Shown piece after piece: positions 5,348 through 13,613 of a stretch of DNA of 21,436 bases. Position 1 is the stretch's first letter. Each line of letters starts with the position of its first letter. A program made the position numbers and the translations under genes. The DNA is from AM-2324 sp042091035 (GTDB lineage Bacteria; Bacteroidota; Bacteroidia; Chitinophagales; Saprospiraceae): the NCBI GenBank assembly GCA_042091035.1, contig JBELIG010000032.1:1-21436 (forward strand). The letters are read 5' to 3'. Under the pieces are notes generated by a model. It saw only the letters and a list, made by a program, of their open reading frames with translations, was not told the origin of the DNA and did not search any database.

Positions 5348-8281
5348 TTAGTCAAGTGTAATTGATACTCTTGCAAATAGGTACCTTCCTCCAAAGCTAA
5401 ACTGAGGAGAACGTCTTGAATAAACAAAACGACCTGAAGAGCTGAATGTAGGATCAACCTCGTCTGGATATATATCCAATAGGTTGTTAGCACCTACAGT
5501 AATCTTGAAGTTGTTATTCAGTGCATAACCTAATGATAGGTCAGTGATTACTTTTCCTTCGTTATACGGATTGATCGTCTCGTCAATAAGGTTTAGGTCT
5601 GCATCAAAGATATCAGCAGAAGTAGCCTCTGTAGTCTGACCGAAGTATGTATTTCTTAGGTATACAGACAAGCTTCCCATGTTTAATGTATTACCCATGG
5701 ATACTTTCTGACGTGGAACTGCTTGCTCCATGTAAAGTCTTGAAGTCTGATCAAAGTATGTACTTACTAGACCTTTTTCTTCTAGAAGATCAGATGCCTT
5801 AATACCAGCTTCCTGATCCCAGGTAGTCTGAGAGAAAGTAGCAGCAAGATCCGTCTTAAGGTTATTACCATTACCCATATCTAATGTATGAGCCAATACG
5901 ATATCTATACCCTGAGATTTTGTATCAATTGCATTTGCGAAGAATGCTGCCTTAGTAGCACCTGCTGCATCAAACAATGACTGAAGTTCTGCATCTCCAC
6001 CTGGAGAGAACTGACCCGTTAGGATTACACGATCATCGATATTTACTTGGTAAGCATCTACTGTAAGTCTAAGACCTGCAGATGGCGCCTTAAGCGTAAA
6101 TCCGAATGAAGCATTCTGAGAAGTCTCCTCTTTAAGCTGAGGAATTCCCAATAGCTGTGCTACACGAGAGTTGTTTGAGAATACACCAACTTCCTGAGGA
6201 ACAGATACACCATCAACCAATGTGAAGATTGTAGATGTTCTTGAGAAGTGAATCTGGTGTAGTGATGGAGCACGGAAACCAGTAGAGTAAGCCGCTCTAA
6301 GAACGAAGTTGTCACTAACCTTGTAACGTCCAGTAGCCTTATAGTTGAACGTTGATCCGAAATCAGAGTAATTCTCTAAACGAACTGCCGCACCAATAAG
6401 GAAATCTTTAGTGATGTCAAATTCTGAATCGAAGTATGCTGCAACTGAAGAACGGTTAGCATCTACAACGTTTGTTGGTAAGAAACCAGCAAAACACTGA
6501 CATCCTGAAGGACGATTACGACCCAATAGGTCTGTAGTCAACATTGAATCTGGAGTAGTAGAATTTACAAGGTTACCGTTTACATCATAGTTACCGAATG
6601 ATTGCTCAGAACCCTGAATGATCTGGTAGTTCTCTGTTCTGTACTCTGCACCAAATGCGATGTTTACACCATCGATAGCATCCATTTCAAAGTACTGAGA
6701 AATATCTAGGTTACCCGTAGTCTGTGAGAAAGAGTGACCACCTGCATCCATAGCAGTAGGAGAGGCTGTACCCAATGTTGCATTGTGTGCATCAGAGATG
6801 TGGTAAAGGAACTCGTTTGTACCAGTTACCAATGAAAGGTCTGAATTCCAGTCACCAACCATACCTTTGATACCTGCTCCTAATGAACGGTCAGAGATAT
6901 TTGAGTTGATCTTAGGAACTGTACCATTCGGGTAGATTGACGTCATCGTTCTTGACTGAGACGGTAGTCTGTAGAAACATCCTGAGTTACCATTACGGTA
7001 AGACATTGCTGAAAATGCATATAGCTCAGCATTGTCACCTAAAGGCATACCTAGGTTAGCCATAAACTTACCACCACGAGCAGCGGACTGTCCAACACGC
7101 ATGTTGTAGTCAGAACGCGTTTGCCCTCTTGCAGCAAGCTCATCATCTGTAGCGTCAAATCCTAGAACATCACCAAGTCCGTCCATAGAAGTCAATGCAG
7201 CAAGATCATCTTTAGTACCCTGAGAGAAGTATCCTACCTGCGCACCGTAATTCTGAATATCAGCAAGGCTCATCGTATTTACATCAAGACCATCAGCAGA
7301 AGCTAAACGCTCCACACCGTTAAGGCCATTGAAAATACCACCTTGGAATTCTTGCATACGATTCGTCGATCCACGGATATCCATTTCACCAGTAAGGTTT
7401 AGGTATCCGTTGTTTGGAAGACTCAAACCATAGTTTGCACCAAGATTGATTACCTCACCATCGTAAGATTTTGTCTCACCACCGAAAGGACCGATACCAT
7501 CAGTAAAGTTGGCACCAGTAGTAAGGTTAAGGCTCAGCTGATTTGTAGTCTCTTTAAGTTGGATGTTGATCACACCTGCGATCGCATCAGAACCATATTG
7601 AGCAGCTGCACCATCACGAAGTACTTCAATACGCTCAATTGCAGAAGCAGGGATCGCGTTAAGGTCAGTACCTACGTTACCTCTACCAAATGTACCATTT
7701 ACGTTTACTAATGAAGTCGTGTGACGTCTTTTCCCATTTACAAGTACAAGTACTTGATCAGGTCCCAAACCTCTCAAAGATGCTGGATCAATGTGATCCG
7801 TACCATCAGAGATTGTCTGTGTATTTGATGAGAAAGAAGGTGTAGTAGCATGTAGAAGCTGATTGATGCTTGTCTGAGGAGCAGCAAGTGCTAATGAAGA
7901 AACATCAATAACATCTACAGGTACCGGTGATTCCATATCCGTACGGTTGGAAGCTCTTGTACCCAATACGATTACATCAGAAAGGTAAACCCCGCTTGAC
8001 AGACTGAAATCCAAAGTCATGGATCCACCTGAAACGTTTACAGTCTTACTCATAGATTCAAATCCAGTGTAAGAAGCAGTAATGGTATAATTACCATCTG
8101 CTAAACTAATAGAATACATACCATCCAGATTGGTAACAGCACCCATGTCTGTACCATCTACCTGAACGGAAGCACCGATAAGGCCTTCAGATCCATCTGA
8201 GATCGTTCCGCTTACGGTTGTTTGTGCGTTAATGCCTAGTGAGAGCAAAAACAGAAATGTAAATAAAATCGAATTTTTCAT
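5348..8281 (-). CDS. TonB-dependent outer-membrane receptor
   Basis: This 977-residue protein imports a ligand across the outer membrane using energy from TonB-ExbBD. A signal peptide covers residues 1-19 (ending G-I-N-A). Residues 21-107 form a carboxypeptidase-regulatory-like beta-sandwich (V-S-G-T-I-S-D...L-I-G-A-S-V-Q-V-D-G-T-D-M-G). The plug domain follows (about 115-240) with L-R-G-L-G-P-D-Q-V-L-V-L-V-N-G-K-R-R, I-E-R-I-E-V-L-R-D-G-A-A-A-Q-Y-G-S-D-A-I-A-G-V-I-N-I. The rest is the 22-strand barrel, with an R-A-A-Y-S-T-G-F-R-A-P motif. There is no SusD partner nearby, and the long plug-to-barrel segment fits non-Sus receptors. Unusual for this class are cysteines in two barrel regions (the S-G-C-F-Y-R and S-G-C-Q-C-F stretches), possibly extracellular-loop disulfides. 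The substrate is unknown. It is transcribed alone, with an attenuator-like hairpin in its leader. Confidence 0.95.
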   Translation of the reverse strand: MKNSILFTFLFLLSLGINAQTTVSGTISDGSEGLIGASVQVDGTDMGAVTNLDGMYSISLADGNYTITASYTGFESMSKTVNVSGGSMTLDFSLSSGVYLSDVIVLGTRASNRTDMESPVPVDVIDVSSLALAAPQTSINQLLHATTPSFSSNTQTISDGTDHIDPASLRGLGPDQVLVLVNGKRRHTTSLVNVNGTFGRGNVGTDLNAIPASAIERIEVLRDGAAAQYGSDAIAGVINIQLKETTNQLSLNLTTGANFTDGIGPFGGETKSYDGEVINLGANYGLSLPNNGYLNLTGEMDIRGSTNRMQEFQGGIFNGLNGVERLASADGLDVNTMSLADIQNYGAQVGYFSQGTKDDLAALTSMDGLGDVLGFDATDDELAARGQTRSDYNMRVGQSAARGGKFMANLGMPLGDNAELYAFSAMSYRNGNSGCFYRLPSQSRTMTSIYPNGTVPKINSNISDRSLGAGIKGMVGDWNSDLSLVTGTNEFLYHISDAHNATLGTASPTAMDAGGHSFSQTTGNLDISQYFEMDAIDGVNIAFGAEYRTENYQIIQGSEQSFGNYDVNGNLVNSTTPDSMLTTDLLGRNRPSGCQCFAGFLPTNVVDANRSSVAAYFDSEFDITKDFLIGAAVRLENYSDFGSTFNYKATGRYKVSDNFVLRAAYSTGFRAPSLHQIHFSRTSTIFTLVDGVSVPQEVGVFSNNSRVAQLLGIPQLKEETSQNASFGFTLKAPSAGLRLTVDAYQVNIDDRVILTGQFSPGGDAELQSLFDAAGATKAAFFANAIDTKSQGIDIVLAHTLDMGNGNNLKTDLAATFSQTTWDQEAGIKASDLLEEKGLVSTYFDQTSRLYMEQAVPRQKVSMGNTLNMGSLSVYLRNTYFGQTTEATSADIFDADLNLIDETINPYNEGKVITDLSLGYALNNNFKITVGANNLLDIYPDEVDPTFSSSGRFVYSRRSPQFSFGGRYLFARVSITLD

Positions 8282-8306
8282 TCCTTTGTTTTTATTAAAA
8301 AAATAA

Positions 8307-8335
8307 TTGCCTCGTAGTCAATTGAAAAGAGGCAA
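8307..8335 (-). promoter_or_regulatory. Leader hairpin plus T-run before the TonB receptor gene
   Basis: TTGCCTC (8307-8313 on the plus strand) and GAGGCAA (8329-8335) form a 7-bp stem with a 15-nt loop. In the minus-strand transcript it is followed directly by TTATTTTTTT (8306-8297). The structure lies between the predicted transcription start (near 8335) and the ATG at 8281, the arrangement expected of a transcription attenuator or a protective 5' hairpin. Confidence 0.45.
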
Positions 8336-8341
8336 AGCTTT

Positions 8342-8349
8342 CAAATATA
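8342..8349 (-). promoter_or_regulatory. -7 box (TATATTTG) of the TonB receptor gene
   Basis: TATATTTG on the minus strand is an exact match to the Bacteroidota -7 consensus TAnnTTTG. The -33 element is weak (a TTA about 20 bp upstream). It predicts a leader of about 54 nt that contains the hairpin at 8307-8335. Confidence 0.6.
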
Positions 8350-8410
8350 TAGTTTTTGATTTGATTTCTTAACATTTACTTAACCTTTCTTTTCGAGAAA
8401 CTAATCTTGA

Positions 8411-8426
8411 GGTCCACTAATGGACC
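8411..8426. other. Perfect small hairpin GGTCCA-CTAA-TGGACC
   Basis: A 6-bp perfect inverted repeat with a 4-bp centre lies in the divergent region between the TonB receptor gene and the 8649 gene. An A-run follows at 8438-8447, but no T-run, so it is not a terminator for either gene. It may be an operator or chance. Besides this and the two promoters, nothing else was seen in 8282-8648. Confidence 0.3.
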
Positions 8427-8621
8427 AAGCTATGTTTAAAAAAAAAATTACTTTAAACTAATAATAGGAGCAATCTGTAATGTAAATAGGACATGGTTTT
8501 TAGGTGGTTCGATTAAAGTAATACTTTAAGTGCCTTGAAGCGACTTAGATCTGGATTCTAGCCTGTTATTTATATTTTTTAGTTTTTTGTAAACCTTCTA
8601 TGTTGGGATTTTATGATTTAT

Positions 8622-8629
8622 TAATTTTG
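8622..8629 (+). promoter_or_regulatory. -7 box (TAATTTTG) of the 8649 gene
   Basis: TAATTTTG matches TAnnTTTG exactly, 20 bp before the start codon. A TTG at 8603-8605 could be the -33 element, although the 16-bp spacer is short. The leader would be only about 12 nt. Confidence 0.5.
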
Positions 8630-8648
8630 TCTAAACAATCTCAAAATC

Positions 8649-10163
8649 ATGAATAAGATTTATACCCTGATCTGTTTATTCCTTATAAGCAGTATAGCAT
8701 TAAAAGGCCAAGTAGAGACCTCATCTTTTGAACTTGAAATGGGTAAACCCAAGTCAGATAAATGGGGCAATAAAGCATCTGATATTTTTCATTTGGACAA
8801 TGGTAATATTCTAGAATTAAATCTGCCAAGAGTAGGGTCTACTTTGAGTTTTAGATTGTATGATTCAGAAATGAATTTCATGGAGAAATATAACTTCAAA
8901 TATGACACCTACCATAAAAGACCACTGAGTGACCAAAAGATTCGAATTGAGTTCTTCAGGAAAATAAGGAATAAATATTATTTGTTCTACAGTCTTAACA
9001 ATGGCTCAGATATGGAATTAGTTGCCGTTGAATTCGATGCAGAGGCTTTATCATTTATAGATAAGACTAAAACTGTATTGAAAAAGTCTTTGAGTGAAAA
9101 CGCAAAAAGATATGTTCTTTCATTTAGTCGATCAAATGATAAATCAAAGCTTTTACTTACCCTGTATGAAGCTGATGGTCAAAAGGCGGAGACAGCCTAT
9201 CATTATCTACTCAATAAAGATTTGAGAACGATTAAAAAAGCTAAGTTTTTCAATAAAGACAAAGGTAAAGGCTATATATATGAAAGTAGTGCTGTAAGTA
9301 ATACTGGTACAATCATTAGCCTTGGTTTAAGCATCGAAGAAGGGCCAGTTGATTCGATAGCATTCAAAACAATGTATATGCCCTTGGAGCTTCAAGTCCT
9401 TGACTTTGAAAAAAGCCAAGCAGTGGTAAGAGTGATCAATATAGACGACAAACAATTTACCAATACTGTATTAGGATTTGGGAATGAAGAGGAAGAAATA
9501 CTTATAGGAGGGTTTTTTCGGAATGCATATAGTGTTGTCTGCAGCGGGGTATTCCTGGTAAAGATGGATGTCCAGCGTTTGAGTGCTGAATTTGAGGAAC
9601 TTAATCCGTTTAATAAAGAATTGCTGTCTTCTGTTGTTAAGCGTGTAGTTGTTAAAGATGAACACGGATCAGGAATGAAGTATCCTCGAATCAAAAAAGT
9701 TATCGAGAATCGAGATGGTTCTTACTACTTTATTTTGGACTCGAGACGTGGAATTATTTCCTTTGGTCTTACTATTATAAAATTGGATGAATTTGGTGTT
9801 TTAGAATGGGATAAGCATATTCTAAGAGGCGTTAGTGGACATGAATCATATAGGTTTGATGCTACCCTGGCAATCAAGACTTTTTCCAAAGATGACAAGC
9901 TGCATATTTTAATGAATCATGGGAATAAGTATGAGAATATCAAAATTGGAGACCCTTTTGAGACAGGTAGCCTAAAGACTAATCTTGTTGTGTACAGCTT
10001 TGACGAATATGGAGAATCTTCTTATACTAAACTTGCAACCTTTTCAACGCTTGGTTCAGCCATGTTAAATAGCTATGCATTCAAGGATGGTTATATGTAT
10101 TTCAAGGCAGGTGGCACCTCAAGAAAGTCTAGCATGAATCGATTGAAAATTTATGAAGACTAG
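8649..10163 (+). CDS. Secreted protein of unknown function, probably beta-propeller-like
   Basis: This 504-residue protein has a signal peptide at residues 1-20 (ending L-K-G-Q). The mature part is rich in short beta strands that alternate with charged turns, with many aromatic residues and repeating strand patterns such as Y-Y-F-I-L-D-S and L-H-I-L-M-N-H. That suggests a beta-propeller or similar all-beta fold. I recognise no named family, catalytic motif or T9SS sorting domain: the C-terminus ends R-L-K-I-Y-E-D. It is probably periplasmic or outer-membrane associated. It has its own promoter-like sequence at 8622 and a strong terminator at 10169-10201 shared with the converging GH3 gene. 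Nothing in the sequence links it to the glycosidases apart from adjacency. Confidence 0.8.
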   Translation: MNKIYTLICLFLISSIALKGQVETSSFELEMGKPKSDKWGNKASDIFHLDNGNILELNLPRVGSTLSFRLYDSEMNFMEKYNFKYDTYHKRPLSDQKIRIEFFRKIRNKYYLFYSLNNGSDMELVAVEFDAEALSFIDKTKTVLKKSLSENAKRYVLSFSRSNDKSKLLLTLYEADGQKAETAYHYLLNKDLRTIKKAKFFNKDKGKGYIYESSAVSNTGTIISLGLSIEEGPVDSIAFKTMYMPLELQVLDFEKSQAVVRVINIDDKQFTNTVLGFGNEEEEILIGGFFRNAYSVVCSGVFLVKMDVQRLSAEFEELNPFNKELLSSVVKRVVVKDEHGSGMKYPRIKKVIENRDGSYYFILDSRRGIISFGLTIIKLDEFGVLEWDKHILRGVSGHESYRFDATLAIKTFSKDDKLHILMNHGNKYENIKIGDPFETGSLKTNLVVYSFDEYGESSYTKLATFSTLGSAMLNSYAFKDGYMYFKAGGTSRKSSMNRLKIYED

Positions 10164-10168
10164 TAAAT

Positions 10169-10201
10169 AAAAAAGAGCCTTGGTTTCCAAGGCTCTTTTT
10201 T
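10169..10201. terminator. Bidirectional terminator between converging genes
   Basis: A perfect 15-bp stem pairs 10169-10183 with 10187-10201 around a TTT loop, with A-tract and T-tract ends. It lies between the genes ending at 10163 (plus) and 10221 (minus), with only 5 bp after the first stop codon. Confidence 0.92.
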
Positions 10202-10220
10202 ATTCTAAGTAGTTGAATGC

Positions 10221-12506
10221 TTAGTCTACCAATTCAAAACTTCCTTTTTGGCCACTCATCGCATTATTACCAATCCAAAGATTGAATGTACCTGCCTCTA
10301 GGTGGGTCTCAAGATCTGCTCCAACGAAGCTCAAGTCTGAAACAGGGACTTCAAAGCTAAGCGTTTTTGTCTCTCCTGACTTAAGTTTAACCTTTTGAAA
10401 TGCCTTCAGTTCTCTGACCGGTCGGGTAGTGGAGGCTGTAACATCTTGCACATACAATTGTGCAATCTCATGTCCTGCTCTAGAGCCCGTATTGGTAAGA
10501 TCTACAGATACCTTTACCACATCACCTTTTCCAACTTTGTTTTTCGCAATGACAAGCTTGCTGTATTTGTAGCTTGTATATCCTAAGCCATAACCAAATG
10601 GATAATGTGGTGTAAAGCCATAGTCTAGGTAGTGAGAGGTGTTACCCAAAGAACTCTGCCAAGCCTCTACAGGAATCTTGTCCATAGGAACGAAAGATTC
10701 GGCACTGGCCGGTCTTCCTGTATTCTTGTGGTTATAATACAGAGGTAGCTGTCCAGCAGTCTTCGGCCAAGTAACAGGTAGTCTCCCTTCTGGCTCTGAA
10801 ATACCGTAAAGCATATCGTAGATTGCAGGTCCACCCATAGTACCAGGGTGCCAAGTCATAAGTACTGCATCCAGTTGATCCTGATAGTCGAAATAAGTTA
10901 TTGGACGTCCTGCCATGATTACAAGTACGACAGGAGTTCCTGTTTCTGCAATGGCTTCTATCAATGCTTCCTGTGCTCCAGGTAAGTTGATCTTTGCTCT
11001 ACTGTGTGCTTCACCAGAGAGAATAGCCTCTTCTCCAGCAACAATCACAGCTACGTCCGAACGCTTAGCAGCTCTTACAGCGGCTTTGAATTGATCCTCG
11101 CTCATGTCGCGGCTATGTGTGAGGCCTTCAACGAAATTGAAGTTTGCCTCACCCGCTTCAAATGCATCCACTACGGTTTGAGTTTTTGTTTTTTCGCCAT
11201 CAAAGGTCCATGTACCTAATTGCTCATGTCCCTTATCCGCAAGTGGCCCTATTACAGCGACCTTAGTGCTTTGTTGTAGTGGAAGCAGCGATTTATTATT
11301 CTTTAGAAGGACAGAACTCTTGATTGCCGCAGTTTTTGCAGCAGCCATATGTTCTTCCTCGTAATATACAGGTGGTGTTGACCAATCTGTATATGGATTT
11401 TCAAACAAGCCAAGACGAATCTTTATGCGTAGGATGTTTCTTACGAAATCATCCAGCTCTGCTTCTTTGAATTTACCTTCTTTTATTAATTCTTCTAAGT
11501 GGTTTTCGTAAGATTCAGAAGTCATCTCCATATCTAGACCAGCATTTGCTGCAAGTTCAGCAGCATGCTTTTCATCCGCAGCGAATCCATGTGGAATCAT
11601 TTCTGTAATGGAGTTCCAGTCACTTACGATAAAACCGTCAAAACCGATCTCACCTTTTAATACATCCTTTAGTAAAAATGAGTTGCCCGAGGCAGGAACA
11701 CCGTTGACATCATTGAAAGAAGTCATTACGGTTGCCACTCCAGCATCAAAGGCTGCCTGGAAAGGCGGCAGGATCATATTTCTTAACTGTGACTCATGCA
11801 GCTCTGCAGAGTTGTAGTCTCTTCCACCCACAGCAGCACCGTAAGCAGCATAATGTTTTACACATGCAGCCATAGCATCTGGTGCATTTAATGAATCTCC
11901 CTGGAAACCGCGCACATAAGCTGCACTGATCAATTCTCCTAAGTAAGGATCTTCTCCAGGTGATTCAGAGATACGACCCCAACGACTATCTCGGCAAATA
12001 TCGACCATAGGTGCAAAAGTCCAACGGATTCCAGCCTGAGTAGCCTCAATGGAGGAAACGCGTCCACAGATCTCCGCTTGCTCGTCATCCCAACTCGCTG
12101 CAAGACCGAGTGGAATTGGAAATATTGTTTTAAATCCGTGTATAACATCTCTGGCAAATACAATTGGAACACCATTTGGGCTTTCCTCTACAGCAAGACG
12201 CTGCAGTTCCTGCATATGTTCAGGATCCATTACGTTAAGAAATGCACCTATACGTCCAGCGCGAATATCTGCTATAATTTCATCGGATATACCTCCAGTT
12301 GAAGAGCTTGATGATCCTCTCAATGCGGTTTGACCAATTTTTTCTTCTAAGCTCATTTTGGATAACAGCGCATCGATGCGCTGTTCTACAGCAGAATTTG
12401 AAGTTTTCTTTATTTGGGTAGCACCCTTATCTTCTGCCTGACATGCAATCAAACAAAGCAAGCTTAATGCTATGAAAAGTTGTTTCATACGAAATGGTTT
12501 ATACAT
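10221..12506 (-). CDS. bglX: GH3 beta-glucosidase-like lipoprotein (BglX type)
   Basis: This 761-residue glycoside hydrolase family 3 exo-enzyme removes terminal beta-linked glucose or related sugars by a retaining mechanism. A lipoprotein signal ends in L-I-A-C with the lipidated Cys22, so it is probably membrane-anchored. The N-terminal TIM barrel (about 40-370) carries P-I-V-F-A-R-D-V-I-H-G, E-S-P-G-E-D-P-Y-L-G, K-H-Y-A-A-Y-G and the nucleophile motif G-F-I-V-S-D-W, with Asp296 the nucleophile by family comparison. The second domain has S-S-V-L-L-K-N-N and G-E-A-H-S-R-A, the region that supplies the acid/base. A fibronectin-III-like domain with D-V-T-A-S-T-T-R-P-V-R-E-L-K-A-F closes the protein. 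Length and order fit BglX. A second ATG six codons in (M7) is an equally good start for the signal peptide. It is divergent from the SGNH gene across an inverted-repeat-containing region. Confidence 0.93.
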   Translation of the reverse strand: MYKPFRMKQLFIALSLLCLIACQAEDKGATQIKKTSNSAVEQRIDALLSKMSLEEKIGQTALRGSSSSSTGGISDEIIADIRAGRIGAFLNVMDPEHMQELQRLAVEESPNGVPIVFARDVIHGFKTIFPIPLGLAASWDDEQAEICGRVSSIEATQAGIRWTFAPMVDICRDSRWGRISESPGEDPYLGELISAAYVRGFQGDSLNAPDAMAACVKHYAAYGAAVGGRDYNSAELHESQLRNMILPPFQAAFDAGVATVMTSFNDVNGVPASGNSFLLKDVLKGEIGFDGFIVSDWNSITEMIPHGFAADEKHAAELAANAGLDMEMTSESYENHLEELIKEGKFKEAELDDFVRNILRIKIRLGLFENPYTDWSTPPVYYEEEHMAAAKTAAIKSSVLLKNNKSLLPLQQSTKVAVIGPLADKGHEQLGTWTFDGEKTKTQTVVDAFEAGEANFNFVEGLTHSRDMSEDQFKAAVRAAKRSDVAVIVAGEEAILSGEAHSRAKINLPGAQEALIEAIAETGTPVVLVIMAGRPITYFDYQDQLDAVLMTWHPGTMGGPAIYDMLYGISEPEGRLPVTWPKTAGQLPLYYNHKNTGRPASAESFVPMDKIPVEAWQSSLGNTSHYLDYGFTPHYPFGYGLGYTSYKYSKLVIAKNKVGKGDVVKVSVDLTNTGSRAGHEIAQLYVQDVTASTTRPVRELKAFQKVKLKSGETKTLSFEVPVSDLSFVGADLETHLEAGTFNLWIGNNAMSGQKGSFELVD

Positions 12507-12526
12507 GTTGTATCGTGTGTGATTAT

Positions 12527-12548
12527 TGATCAGGCTATAAACTGATCA
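12527..12548. promoter_or_regulatory. Inverted repeat TGATCAG-8-CTGATCA upstream of the GH3 gene
   Basis: Two perfect 7-bp arms (12527-12533 and 12542-12548) lie 21-42 bp upstream of the GH3 start. The 22-bp dyad fits an operator for a dimeric regulator. As RNA it would form a hairpin in the leader. The arms also include the GATC tetramer. No regulator can be named. Confidence 0.4.
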
Positions 12549-12706
12549 AACAATAATATGGTAGGTCTTAATTGAATTGAACTCCTGGTTTATTTGTAAT
12601 CCTAAGATAGTAAAAACTAACAAATCTTTAAAGCAAAATACTTAATCTAAACCAAGTTAATTATCCGTCGAATCACTTACGGGGCACTCTAATTGTTCTG
12701 TTAATC

Positions 12707-12733
12707 AATATTGTAAATGATTTCTGCAATATT
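12707..12733. promoter_or_regulatory. Inverted repeat AATATTG-13-CAATATT near the SGNH promoter
   Basis: Perfect 7-bp arms with a 13-bp spacer lie just upstream of, and partly over, the expected -33 region of the SGNH gene. The repeat is AT-rich, so chance is a real possibility. Apart from the two inverted repeats and the -7 box, nothing else was seen in 12507-12805. Confidence 0.25.
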
Positions 12734-12758
12734 TTTCGTCTATTGCGGTTTAAGTAAT

Positions 12759-12766
12759 TAAATTTG
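12759..12766 (+). promoter_or_regulatory. -7 box (TAAATTTG) of the SGNH gene
   Basis: TAAATTTG matches TAnnTTTG exactly. It lies 40 bp before the start codon at 12806. No strong -33 element stands out. Confidence 0.5.
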
Positions 12767-12805
12767 AATAGTATTTGATTCGTTAAAATCTGTAAAAACT
12801 TTCCC

Positions 12806-13540
12806 ATGCTGAATTTAAAATTCAAGTGGCTTTTTTTAATAGCCAGCTTCGCTTTGATCTCCTGTGACCCATCTGATGATCCAGATTCGGATATGGACAA
12901 TGATTCCTATGAAAGTTATCGATACGAACTTTGGAAATTATTAAATGGTAAAGGCTATGATGTAGACTTTGTAGGAACCCAATTCGATGATGGAACCTAC
13001 GATCTTGTCAATGGAGAATCTTTTGATCCAGACCATGAAGGTATTGGTGGCTTGGAAGCAGATGGATTATTGGCTAACCTAGATCAGGTTCTGCCAAATA
13101 TAGATACACCAGATATCATATTGTTGTGTATCGGAGGTAATGATCTACTTGCGGAAGAACCGGTACAAGGTGTTATTGATACTATTGCACTTATACTAGA
13201 ACGAATTAATCAGTTTGATGAGGATATTGTTGTATTCATTGAGCAGATTGCCCCAGGGAATAATGAACTGATGACTGATGAATTCCAAGCTGTAATCTCA
13301 GAATTCAATGAAAAGATTGCCGTTCTAGCATCCAGCTGGGTGGGCTCCCAAAACATATATTCTGTAGACATGTATTCTGATTTCACAGAAGATCTTTTAG
13401 CAGATGATGTGCATTACAATGAACTTGGTGCTATAGAGATTGCTGCTAGATATGGAGATGCAATCGGTTTGGTCTTTGCTCCAGGGACTTACAAGTTACT
13501 GCCACTTGGCGATTCTAGAGTAGAAGGAGCACATCCTTAA
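12806..13540 (+). CDS. SGNH-hydrolase lipoprotein with block order II-III-V-I (apparent circular permutation)
   Basis: This 244-residue lipoprotein (lipobox L-I-S-C, Cys20) is probably an esterase or deacetylase of the SGNH/GDSL superfamily. The mature protein starts with an acidic tether (S-D-D-P-D-S-D), resembling the surface-export signal of Bacteroidota lipoproteins. It then runs into E-S-Y-R-Y-E-L-W-K, which in ordinary family members follows the catalytic serine block. Next come H-E-G-I-G-G (block II, residues 78-82), I-G-G-N-D (block III, Asn112) and D-D-V-H-Y-N (block V, Asp200 and His203). The serine block L-P-L-G-D-S-R-V-E-G (Ser237) comes last, eight residues from the C-terminus. 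All catalytic residues are therefore present in rotated order. The terminator at 13575 follows directly. An acetyl-removing role on a glycan beside GH92 and GH3 is inference. Confidence 0.85.
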   Translation: MLNLKFKWLFLIASFALISCDPSDDPDSDMDNDSYESYRYELWKLLNGKGYDVDFVGTQFDDGTYDLVNGESFDPDHEGIGGLEADGLLANLDQVLPNIDTPDIILLCIGGNDLLAEEPVQGVIDTIALILERINQFDEDIVVFIEQIAPGNNELMTDEFQAVISEFNEKIAVLASSWVGSQNIYSVDMYSDFTEDLLADDVHYNELGAIEIAARYGDAIGLVFAPGTYKLLPLGDSRVEGAHP

Positions 13541-13574
13541 ACAGGCACTTTTAATAAGGGCTTAGGAAAGAATA

Positions 13575-13613
13575 GTTTAGCGGGAAGTGACAGCTTCCCG
13601 CTAAACTTTTTTT
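13575..13613 (+). terminator. Intrinsic terminator after the SGNH gene
   Basis: A perfect 13-bp stem pairs 13575-13587 with 13594-13606 around a 6-nt loop, followed by seven T (13607-13613). It lies between two same-strand genes, only 36 bp before the GH92 start, so GH92 needs its own promoter or read-through. Confidence 0.9.

Noticed and set aside
12049..12333. Open frames on the plus strand opposite the GH3 gene
   Set aside because: They are shadow frames of a well-conserved GH3 domain, with no independent evidence of coding.
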